From Cellvibrio sp. (lineage in GTDB: Bacteria; Pseudomonadota; Gammaproteobacteria; Pseudomonadales; Cellvibrionaceae), in NCBI GenBank assembly GCA_016712405.1, contig JADJRD010000003.1:548501-612500 (forward strand): DNA of 64,000 bases. Direction: 5' to 3'. The position numbers were made by a program, and so were the translations under genes. Within the stretch, counting starts at the first letter, position 1; each line of letters starts with the position of its first letter. The notes below the pieces were generated by a model, which saw only the letters and a program-made list of their open reading frames with translations, was not told the DNA's origin and did not search any database. Positions 55,901 to 62,874 of the stretch are shown piece by piece.

Positions 55901-57449
55901 AGGCATTGGAACCTGTTTTGAATTTGAATTGGAATTTAAGGTTAATCCTTCCCATCAGCCCCTGGCTGAGTTAGAGAAGTTACATCATTTGCGTGTGTTG
56001 CTGGTTAATGATGATCCAAAATCCTTGCGCACTTTAGAGGCAATGACAAAAAGTTTTGGTTGGCAGGTGGATGCGGCCACTTCAATTTCCAGCGCAAGAC
56101 AGCGCATCAAACTGGAAAAAAAAGGCTATGTCAATTATGACTTGCTGATGGTCGATATTACCGAAGAAAGCGCGGATGTAATTGAACTTTGCAAATCCAT
56201 ATTGGAAGATCCTTTTCCGCCTGCGTTAATTTTTATATTGCCTTATGGTCGAGAAATAGTGACTGAGAAGAATAAAGCGATATTGTCAGTGGTCAAAAAA
56301 TTCTTAATAAAGCCTGTAACACCTTCAGTCATTTTTGAAGCTGTTACCGATTTGATCGTCAATAAAAACAATCTACCATCTGCAAAAAAAATGGTTGTTC
56401 CTTCTTCGCTATTGACTGGAATCCATTTGCTGTTGGTTGAAGATAATCAATTTAATCAAGAAATTGCGTTGGGGTTGTTGTCGCAAGAGGGGGCGGAAGT
56501 CACTATAGCGAACAATGGATTGGAGGCAGTGGATTTGGTTCGCGAAAATGCTCATCAGTTTGATTTAATTTTAATGGATATACAAATGCCTGTGATGGAT
56601 GGATTTACCGCTACACGAGAAATTCGTCTATTGCCGATGGATAAAAAAATTCCGATTGTTGCCATGACGGCCAATGCAATGTTGGAAGATCGTGAGGCAG
56701 CAATCGCTGCGGGCATGGATGATCATATTGGCAAGCCATTTGAACTTGAAAAACTATTACATATTATTGCGCACTGGTGTCAAATCAATGTAATACAGTG
56801 CGAAATAGATTCTCCGGCACTTGTTTCACAATCGTGTCAATCCGAACTTATTGAGCATGGAAATAAATTCGGATTTGCCATAGCTGCTGCCGTTAAGCGT
56901 TTGGGTAATAACGAAAATATGTATATTCGAGCTCTGCAAAGTTTCCTCTCTGATTTGAAATTGCAGCGATCATTGTTATTGGAGGCGTTTGAGCGCGATG
57001 ATAGAGCAGCAAGTATTTCGGTTTTGCATTCCATTAAAGGCATATCCGGCACTATCGGTGCAGATGTGTTGCACAATTTGGTTAAATCCTTGGAGTCTGA
57101 TCTGAAAAATATTGCAGAGTTTAGTATTGATAATTCAACGCAAAACCAATTGTTCAGTCTAATAGATTCAGTTTACGAAAAGGCCGCTCAATTAAATGAT
57201 GTTGCCTCAAGATCAGAAAACATTATTGACTTTAGCCAGGTGCAGGCAGGCGATGTGAAAACTGACTTTTCAACATTAAAAGAATTTTTGCTGGCTTCGG
57301 ATATGCAGGCTCTGGATTTCTTTGCGAGTATCCAAAATCGCTATAACAGGTTATTTCCTACTGAGATGATGATTTTAACCGATTTAATTGGCCAGCTGGA
57401 TTTTGTAGCCGCCGATCAGGTATGTCAGGCAATTTTAGATAAGGATTAA
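52962..57449 (+). CDS. Multi-domain hybrid histidine kinase (sensor, three PAS, HK, two receivers, HPt)
   Basis: 1495 residues. Helix about 15-33, large periplasmic sensor (about 40-325, double-Cache-like), helix about 328-350, PAS 1 about 365-480, PAS 2 about 510-625, PAS 3 about 630-755, HisKA with His776 in SHEIRTP, ATPase (NNAIKFTEFG, GTGLGLAISKRL), a weaker receiver about 1030-1145 (Asp in LLMVDITEES), a canonical receiver with Asp1206 in LILMDIQMP, and an HPt near 1340-1410 (LHSIKGISGTIGA). BarA/ArcB-like relay architecture without DNA-binding output. Divergent from the binding-protein/kinase operon. Confidence 0.93.
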   Translation: MKFNLQQVKMTSPKTLVVFVIIGLLFSGLYLVNVAEDHEALLVDNLRQQMTTERQLRQLKMQQKIEKAQLDVLFLKQTPAVSGIVRATQGGGVDLLENTSIDLWKKRFTTIATGYIHINADVYKLRYIGLGNMGKEIIRIERDAHNILKVVPESRLQEKSHRDFVVEAIASKQEVYLSDINLNQEHGQVSQPQVPTLRSVAPVYDQNQQAFGVLVINYDFRPFLQTLSDQLPASFNLYLIDSQGNFILHPEKEKTFGMDLGKPYRWQDNYPVLGEENSLEVLNLDNQEFYVQSSNIDLGYENNPRDYHLILAHPKSIIASSVNAELLRQMLFLVSVFFVLGLLIALIWVSARRKEELFSEQRKLISVIENSGEAIIGQDLQGKIISWNYAAELMFGFTQREVIGKALADLIIPEDLKGERQKLIERILQQENIEPFRTNRLTKDGKSLRVLASISPIKSMSQTIVGLAITLRDITQQELLEKKSQENVNLLEREVEARAQDLQAAYADYSLLVEAAPFALILVNQLGEIERCNKEAQDIFGYSLEEMIGKAVDELLPESFRAHHAGLRQSYNRNATPRRMGQNRDLYALHKDGKLFPVEVGLSTVKQKNDTKVIAAITDISLRKRLEKERDDLSKILEMSPDFIGVADMTGRLGWHNSASLTMLGFPKGTDIGNLSINDVHPEWARKLVMEKGIPQVLQTGIWTSENALLHRDGYEIPVMQVLMLHRDAQGAPEFVSTVMRDISEQKQREKELDIARQYAEKANQAKSAFIANMSHEIRTPMNAVIGMMQLIERTPLLENQKDYLRKAQIAAKTLLGILNDVLDYSKVEAGKLEIDNHSFKFDEILKNIGVIASNNLGTKPIEFLFNVPSYIPNNLVGDSLRLQQVLINLTNNAIKFTEFGHVILGVVLTAQQRDSIKIKFSVEDTGIGIASEDWKKIFQGFTQAEVSTTRRFGGTGLGLAISKRLVSLMGGELTGRSQIGIGTCFEFELEFKVNPSHQPLAELEKLHHLRVLLVNDDPKSLRTLEAMTKSFGWQVDAATSISSARQRIKLEKKGYVNYDLLMVDITEESADVIELCKSILEDPFPPALIFILPYGREIVTEKNKAILSVVKKFLIKPVTPSVIFEAVTDLIVNKNNLPSAKKMVVPSSLLTGIHLLLVEDNQFNQEIALGLLSQEGAEVTIANNGLEAVDLVRENAHQFDLILMDIQMPVMDGFTATREIRLLPMDKKIPIVAMTANAMLEDREAAIAAGMDDHIGKPFELEKLLHIIAHWCQINVIQCEIDSPALVSQSCQSELIEHGNKFGFAIAAAVKRLGNNENMYIRALQSFLSDLKLQRSLLLEAFERDDRAASISVLHSIKGISGTIGADVLHNLVKSLESDLKNIAEFSIDNSTQNQLFSLIDSVYEKAAQLNDVASRSENIIDFSQVQAGDVKTDFSTLKEFLLASDMQALDFFASIQNRYNRLFPTEMMILTDLIGQLDFVAADQVCQAILDKD

Positions 57450-57480
57450 TGTGAGCTAGGTTGTTACAGAAGCAGAAAAT

Positions 57481-57513
57481 AAAAAGCCCCGTTCGTAGAG
57501 CGGGGCTTTTTTT
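57481..57513. terminator. Rho-independent terminator between hybrid kinase and tRNA-Ala
   Basis: AAAAAGCCCCG, TTCGTAGAG loop region, CGGGGCTTTTTTT. Flanked by A and T runs, so it can serve both converging transcripts. Confidence 0.85.
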
Positions 57514-57515
57514 AT

Positions 57516-57591
57516 TGGTGGAGCTAAGCGGGATCGAACCGCTGACCTCAACACTGCCAGTGTTGCGCTCTCCCAGCTGAGCTATAGCCCC
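57516..57591 (-). tRNA. tRNA-Ala (GGC)
   Basis: 76 bases with encoded CCA on the minus strand. Anticodon GGC in CTGGCAG loop; acceptor GGGGCTA/TAGCTCC holds the G3-U70 pair that specifies alanine; discriminator A. Confidence 0.95.
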
Positions 57592-57627
57592 CAAAATCAA
57601 GCGACGACCATGTCTGAGGTGGCGCGC

Positions 57628-57656
57628 ATTTTATGCAGCTGATCCTTGGGTGTCAA
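57628..57656 (-). promoter_or_regulatory. Sigma-70 promoter of tRNA-Ala
   Basis: Minus strand TTGACA (57656-57651), 17 bases, TAAAAT (57633-57628), then GCGCGCC discriminator, as for the Arg and Glu/Gly tRNA promoters. Confidence 0.85.
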
Positions 57657-57854
57657 GCAAAAGTTTTGTCGTTGAATATCGGTTTCTTATTGAAAATCAG
57701 TGGCTTAGCGTTGATAAATTTGGTGCTGTTGTGCTCTGGCAAGCTGTTAAGGTTGGTATGAAAAAAATTTCTTCACATTCAAATTCCTGAAATATACAGT
57801 AGCGTCAAGCTGTTAAGCGTCACTAATAACCAGAGGTATTAACAAAAATTTCTT

Positions 57855-59135
57855 ATGAGATGCCCCAGGTGTACACAAAATACTTTACAAACGAGAGAGC
57901 TTAGTTCCCACGCCACCAGTGTTATTCAATGTCAAGCTTGTCAAAGTCTATGGTTGGAAAAAGGTAAAGCGGAAATTCTTTTGGGTGCTCAAGCTGCAAT
58001 TAATATGCAGGTCCCGACTTATGCTACGCCCTCAAATAAATCATGCCCGCAGTGTCAGCAGCATCTTTATGAATTCTGTTACCCTCGCACTGAGATATTG
58101 CTGACCGGTTGCAAAACCTGCCAAGGCCTATCGCTTCAGGTTGAAAAGATTAATGCCATTAATAAACTCATAAAAAATTTACGGCAATTGAGCTGTCAAC
58201 ATTGTGGTACAACCAATAGTGTGGATAAGCATTCTATTGCACATGCATCTTGTGTGTCTTGCGGTAGCTTGTTGAAAAATTGGTTTGATGCGGATGGTAA
58301 CTTGTTGCCAGCTACGGATATTGCGCAAACAGAAATTGAAAGAAAAATACATATTGAAAGTGATGTTGATGATGAGTGGTCAAATGTAAGTGATGTGCAG
58401 CTTGAATATAAATTTTGCCTGTTCGCTATGCCGGTAATGTTACTGATAGGTTTTATTTTTAACAGTTCAGAAATGGGCGCCGCTATACAGCGTATTTGGT
58501 TAACCATGCCTGTGCATGAGTTGGGTCATGCACTCACCGCATGGCTAACGGGATACGACGCAATTCCCGTTTTGTGGATGACAATTACTTATACGGATTC
58601 TCCGGGTTTTATTGCGCCTGTTTTATTGTTTGTGGCGCTTCTTGCGCTGGGTCGATATGCATTAATTCACAATAATAAATTTGGGCTTATTCTTGTTGGA
58701 ATTCTTTTGCTGTTACAGTTTATCGGCACCTTCATTCTTTCCCCTGCAACCTCCGATATGCTGATTTTATTTGGTGGTGATGGTATGGGCATTATTATCG
58801 CAACAGTTTTAATGAGTTCTTTTTACTACGGTAAAGACATGGGCTTGTATAAGGGGGCCCTGCGTTGGGGATTTCTGATGATCGGTGCTGCCGCTTTTGT
58901 CGATATTTACATGGTATGGTTCAACTCTTTAGGCGACGCGAGTCAAGTTCCATACGGTACTACAGGTGGTCAATATACCGACTCCTATCGTTTAGTGGAA
59001 ACTCATAATTGGAGCTTCAACCAATTAATAAACCGTTACTTTTATCTTGGTAATTTTTGTATTTTTGTTTTGTGTGTTGTGTATTATTTCGGTTTGCAAA
59101 AAGCAAAACGTATTGTTGCACAGCGTGAACGGTAA
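57855..59135 (+). CDS. Zinc-ribbon membrane protein with HELGH metallopeptidase-like motif
   Basis: 426 residues. The N-terminal 140 hold three Cys-pair zinc ribbons: MRCPRC..CQAC (zf-TFIIB-like), CPQC..CKTC and CQHC..CVSC. From about 195 there are about seven hydrophobic helices. The motif PVHELGHALTAWLTG near residue 218 fits HExxH of site-2 (M50-like) intramembrane zinc proteases, and MLILFGGDGMG near 300 could carry the third ligand. I know no characterised member with this order. Preceding 255 bases hold only the tRNA promoter. No operon partner close on the same strand except the small genes below. Confidence 0.72.
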   Translation: MRCPRCTQNTLQTRELSSHATSVIQCQACQSLWLEKGKAEILLGAQAAINMQVPTYATPSNKSCPQCQQHLYEFCYPRTEILLTGCKTCQGLSLQVEKINAINKLIKNLRQLSCQHCGTTNSVDKHSIAHASCVSCGSLLKNWFDADGNLLPATDIAQTEIERKIHIESDVDDEWSNVSDVQLEYKFCLFAMPVMLLIGFIFNSSEMGAAIQRIWLTMPVHELGHALTAWLTGYDAIPVLWMTITYTDSPGFIAPVLLFVALLALGRYALIHNNKFGLILVGILLLLQFIGTFILSPATSDMLILFGGDGMGIIIATVLMSSFYYGKDMGLYKGALRWGFLMIGAAAFVDIYMVWFNSLGDASQVPYGTTGGQYTDSYRLVETHNWSFNQLINRYFYLGNFCIFVLCVVYYFGLQKAKRIVAQRER

Positions 59136-59149
59136 AAAATACATAATCA

Positions 59150-59230
59150 ATGTGCCGTATAGAAAAATTTCCTAAAGCTGATGAAGCTAAATTTTACACT
59201 GAACTTAATAATAGAGATCCTGCTGCATGA
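59150..59230 (+). CDS. Possible 26-codon upstream ORF
   Basis: ATG 59150 to TGA 59230 encodes M-C-R-I-E-K-F-P-K-A-D-E-A-K and so on, and its stop overlaps the next start as ATGA. No good ribosome site is seen. It may be a coupling leader or the remnant of a longer gene. Confidence 0.3.
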   Translation: MCRIEKFPKADEAKFYTELNNRDPAA

Positions 59231-59913
59231 AACAATTTTTTATGAAATATATAGCCTTCTTTATATTTTTGATTTCGGCCGGTAGCAGTTTGGCAGATTC
59301 AAACTATCAGGATTTGCCTGTTAACATTGATTCGGATATGCAGGTCATATTGAGTGCATACGAGGAGCAGGCTAGAAATACTCTTGATGTATTTAATAAA
59401 GAGTTTAATGAAAACGGTCAGAATATTTTTTATGTCACTACTCGCATTTATCAGGATGAAAATTTTGAACAAATCTTTGTCAAATTAAACTCTATCGATG
59501 AGGGGACCTATGAGGGAGTCATTGCAAGTAGCCCCTTGGGTAAGGTCGATTTCAAGTCGGGTGATAAGATTAGAGTGAAATCTGCCGATGTTTTGGATTG
59601 GCTAATCGTATTGCCCGATGGAGAGGAGCGCGGGAATCTTCAAGGTAAAGCACTGGATCTAATTCAAGTTGGAAAAGCGGCTGTAATTACAAGAATGACA
59701 CCCAAAGATGGAAAATATAAATCCTTCACCGTGGTATCAGTCCTGAATCCACAAACCAAACAGGAAGTTATTGAAATCCTACCGCAGGATGTGAAAACTA
59801 AAATTGAAAACTACCTAGCCACCAAGAATGCAAATCTAGTCCCGGAAGACGATAAAGAACAATACACCTATATATTTGTTCGATTTCCTGGCTGGCAGAT
59901 TGAAGATAATTGA
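59227..59913 (+). CDS. Exported DUF2314-like protein
   Basis: 228 residues with a signal peptide (core IAFFIFLISAGSSLA, cut before DSN). Residues about 65-140 resemble DUF2314: an Ala-Arg-Asn-Thr helix, IFYVTTRIYQD, EQIFVKLNSIDEGTYEGVIAS, KSGDKIRVKSADVLDWLIV. DUF2314 proteins have no proven function and often occur beside toxin-immunity or ankyrin genes. Here it neighbours TPR and Sel1-type exported proteins. Confidence 0.7.
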   Translation: MKQFFMKYIAFFIFLISAGSSLADSNYQDLPVNIDSDMQVILSAYEEQARNTLDVFNKEFNENGQNIFYVTTRIYQDENFEQIFVKLNSIDEGTYEGVIASSPLGKVDFKSGDKIRVKSADVLDWLIVLPDGEERGNLQGKALDLIQVGKAAVITRMTPKDGKYKSFTVVSVLNPQTKQEVIEILPQDVKTKIENYLATKNANLVPEDDKEQYTYIFVRFPGWQIEDN

Positions 59914-60063
59914 TTGATTTCGTGATCTTGGTATTACTCAAAAAACCATTTGAACAAAACCGTTTTTTGGGATACAAAAGCCGCTAACCAAGGCTTTCAA
60001 CAAGGCCACAGGTGTATTCTCATAGTGCAGTGATTATTGAAAAAAGTAAAAAAGGAGATAGAT

Positions 60064-60850
60064 ATGATTAGATTGATAATGATAGTGTCAATTTTTTTTC
60101 TTGCCGGATGTGCGAGTAAAAATACTGCCGAAAAAAAAGTCATACGAGAGAAGTGATTGTTGGGCTTATGTCTCGAAAGCGGCAGAGCTAAGGAATATGA
60201 AAAAGTATTCAGAGTCCTTGGAGCTGACAGAGGAATTCAAGTCATGCCTCGGCTATCCAGCAATGCCTTATTTCTATCACAGTGCTTGGACTTTCTATGA
60301 CATGCAGAAGTACAAAGAAACCATAGAATCAATTAATCAGGGTCTGAAGTATCAGCCTAAATACGCTTGGGCCTATTGGCGAAGAGGGATGGCATATAAA
60401 GCCCTTGGGCAAGAGGAAAAAGCAAAATTGGATTTTAGGGCGGCATACTTGATTGCGGTCAAACAATCGAAATCTGAGCTCTACAAAAACATTAAGGAAA
60501 ACCCTGATATCGAAAATAGTCTCTTTGGAGCAGTGTCGGCGGATGAAAGGAGAAGGGTTGAATCTGAAAAAGTTCCAAGGGGAGAAATTGTTCTGGTTAG
60601 CGAAAATTACGCGGAAATAGAAAGATCTGGTGTTAAATATATTTTAAATACTTTCATAGTTCCGTTTAAACAACCTTACTACATACTTGTGAAAAGAGCC
60701 GATGGAAAAATTCTGTCTTTCGACGAGGTTCTGTATATGTCGATTGAATACATAAAACCAAGAGGCTGTACCTCACCAGTAGAGAGGAGACAGGACATAG
60801 ATTCAGATAATTCAGAAAGAACTGCTGTTATAGTTGGTGTTGCGTGTTAG
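60064..60850 (+). CDS. TPR lipoprotein (one frameshift)
   Basis: The true start is ATG 60064 with GGAG upstream, giving a lipoprotein signal (IMIVSIFFLAGC). The frame is lost in the eight-A run 60131-60138; removing one A joins A-E-K-K to S-Y-E-R-S-D-C-W and gives 261 residues. Residues about 35-145 contain tetratricopeptide helices (ALNQGL-like YKETIESINQGLKYQP, AWAYWRRGMAYKALGQEEKA). The C-terminal part (EIVLVSENYAEIERSGVKY) is unrecognised. Outer-membrane or periplasmic anchoring is inferred. Confidence 0.72.
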
Positions 60851-60952
60851 CTAGAGTTGCGATCACGCTGAGTACAACTAACAGAAGCTTTCCGGATTGG
60901 TTTTTTCGGATTCATAATTGTTAGACACAAATCAAAGCGGGTCATTGGTTAA

Positions 60953-61465
60953 ATGAAAATCATATTTGTTATAGTGCTTTCGTTTATTTCTGGATTCGTT
61001 TTATCGAAGACAGATGAAGAATACAAACAAGAAATTATAGATCTATATAAAAAGCAACTGCAGGACAATCCTGCTTATATGAAGCAGATGAGGGATGAAT
61101 ATGAAAAAAAGGAAATAGAAGAGCTTGAGAAATATGCAGTTCTTGCCAAGCAAGGAGATGTAAAGGCTATGTTTCAATTTTCCGAAAAAATCAGGTTGAT
61201 TGGTATTAAAAATAAAGACGAAAAATTAATAAAGTCGGCATGGTTTTGGTTAAATGAGTCAGCTGAGGGTGGCTATTCTGAAGCATTGAAAAATTTAGGT
61301 TATGTATACAATTATGGAAATAATGCATTTGGTATAGGTATGGATCTGCAAAAAGCGGCTAACTACTATAAATTGGCTGCGCAGAAAGGAGATAAAGATG
61401 CAGATTTCCTATACAGAAATGTCATGGAGTGCGAAATTGCAGAAGTAAAAGCTGACGACTGCTAG
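60953..61465 (+). CDS. Exported Sel1-repeat protein
   Basis: 170 residues with a signal-like N-terminus (IFVIVLSFISGFVLS). From about 60 on there are Sel1-like repeats: GDVKAMFQFSEKI, AWFWLNESAEGGYSEALKNLGYVYNYG, DLQKAANYYKLAAQKGDKDADFLY. Sel1 proteins act as protein-interaction adaptors, often in the envelope. The Lys/Glu-rich stretch 24-60 is probably helical. Two cysteines at the C-terminus could form a disulfide. Confidence 0.72.
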   Translation: MKIIFVIVLSFISGFVLSKTDEEYKQEIIDLYKKQLQDNPAYMKQMRDEYEKKEIEELEKYAVLAKQGDVKAMFQFSEKIRLIGIKNKDEKLIKSAWFWLNESAEGGYSEALKNLGYVYNYGNNAFGIGMDLQKAANYYKLAAQKGDKDADFLYRNVMECEIAEVKADDC

Positions 61466-61773
61466 GAATAGTCGTTTTGCGATTTCGAAACGATGAGGTG
61501 ATGCGAGAATTGAATGCTGTTATTGGAAAAATTGTGGATGTAATTGAAAAGAGTTCACCCCACCCTAGCCCTCCCGTTCATAAACCATGTCCCTATGGTT
61601 TACCCTTCGGGCAACTTCGTTGTGCAAATTGATCCTTCAATTTGTGGCAAGGGGAGGGGATAACGGCATAGAATTTTCCAGACTGGTTTTAAAAGCCAGC
61701 GTCAAGTTAAGGTTGTTTGATTGAAATTTTACTCTAAATTTAATGTCTATTAGTCAATGCATATGGAGATATC
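61466..61773. other. Intergenic region with compound repeat
   Basis: 308 bases without a gene; its centre is the compound palindromic repeat at 61556-61660. The flanks show nothing else recognisable except the ribosome site of the next gene. Confidence 0.6.
61556..61660. repeat. Palindromic repeat family A, compound copy with 65-base insert
   Basis: Outer arms CACCCCACCCTAGCCCTCCC and GGCAAGGGGAGGGGA match family A. Between them lies an insert with its own inverted repeats: AAACCAT/ATGGTTT and CAAATTG/CAATTTG. Confidence 0.65.
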
Positions 61774-62787
61774 ATGAATAAGCTTTTTGTTGTACTACTT
61801 TCTATTTTTATTTCAGTTTTTGCGGTCGCTGATGATTGGGTTTCTCCAATTGATAAAAAATACTCACAAAAAAATGTACAGTTATTTCAAATTTTTAATG
61901 AAGCTAGAGCTTTACTGGATGGTTGGCAAGGTCAGAGAGTGTTGCTTGTAAATGCAAACGCTTTACTGTTAGAGGTGCTTAATAAGGATCCAAATTTTGC
62001 TCCTGCACACCGCGAATATGGGAGGCTCTTCATAATGAGCGGGCTTATAAACAGTAACAATATTGTAAAAGAAAATTTGGATGTGGCAGAAACGTCCATT
62101 TTAAAATCTATAGAAATTGAGCCTGCGTATGCGGATTCATTCGTATTATTGGGCCACCTTTACACTGTTACAAAAAAATATTCCGATGCAGAAGTTGCGT
62201 TAAAGAAGGCTGAAGAAATAGGTACGGAGACACCGTGGTTGGATTTAAACTGGGCTGATTTGTTAGTGCATCAGGCAAAGTATTTGGCCGCAATTACCCG
62301 TTACGAGAAAGTAATACAATCGAATACTGCCAATCGTAAAGCATATCTGAGTGCATTAAGCGGAATTACAGATGTATATTACAATATTGGTGATTACAAT
62401 AAAGTGAACGATTCATATAAAAAACAAATTGCATATGATCCAAAGAGCGCATGGGTCCGAGGTAATTATGCAGGATTTTTACTATTTACATTTAACGATG
62501 TTGATGGTGCTATAAAAAATGCAGAGCAAGCTTTAGAAATTATGAACTATGGTTTAGGGAGATTTACCCTTGCGTGCGCTTTATATACAAAATGGGCACA
62601 ACTCAAGAGTGATCCTGTTACCTCCACTCAAGCTCAAGTATTTTTTGAAAAAGCATGGGCTATTTATCCTAATCCTCAAGCGGTTATTGATGGAACGAGG
62701 AGCTATCCCTACACTAAAGTTACAGCTATTGCTTTGGAAAATTGGTTGCTCGAAAACCCGGAATATGGCGGGTCTCCAAAAAAATGA
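61774..62787 (+). CDS. Exported tetratricopeptide-repeat protein
   Basis: 337 residues with a signal peptide (VVLLSIFISVFAVA-DDW). Several TPR motifs from about 60 to 270 (LLEVLNKDPNFAPAHREYGRLF, SILKSIEIEPAYADSFVLLGHLY, ALSGITDVYYNIGDYNKVNDSYK, AIKNAEQALEIM). GGAG lies before ATG 61774. Length and layout suggest a periplasmic assembly or binding scaffold; no enzymatic motif seen. Third exported repeat protein in a row. Confidence 0.72.
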   Translation: MNKLFVVLLSIFISVFAVADDWVSPIDKKYSQKNVQLFQIFNEARALLDGWQGQRVLLVNANALLLEVLNKDPNFAPAHREYGRLFIMSGLINSNNIVKENLDVAETSILKSIEIEPAYADSFVLLGHLYTVTKKYSDAEVALKKAEEIGTETPWLDLNWADLLVHQAKYLAAITRYEKVIQSNTANRKAYLSALSGITDVYYNIGDYNKVNDSYKKQIAYDPKSAWVRGNYAGFLLFTFNDVDGAIKNAEQALEIMNYGLGRFTLACALYTKWAQLKSDPVTSTQAQVFFEKAWAIYPNPQAVIDGTRSYPYTKVTAIALENWLLENPEYGGSPKK

Positions 62788-62828
62788 AGCTATTTAAACT
62801 TTAATTAGAAGAGGGATCTCTTAAAAAT

Positions 62829-62852
62829 AAAACCCCACCATCGAGAGGGTTT
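62829..62852 (-). terminator. Bidirectional terminator between TPR gene and gltX
   Basis: AAAACCC, loop, GGGTTTT with A and T flanks; serves gltX on the minus strand. Confidence 0.6.
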
Positions 62853-62874
62853 TCAACTTCAAATTCAAGCAAAA

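Noticed and set aside
57358..57600. Minus-strand frame containing AIAQLGERNTGSVEVSGSIP
   Set aside because: Runs through tRNA-Ala and the terminator; known tRNA-derived false protein.
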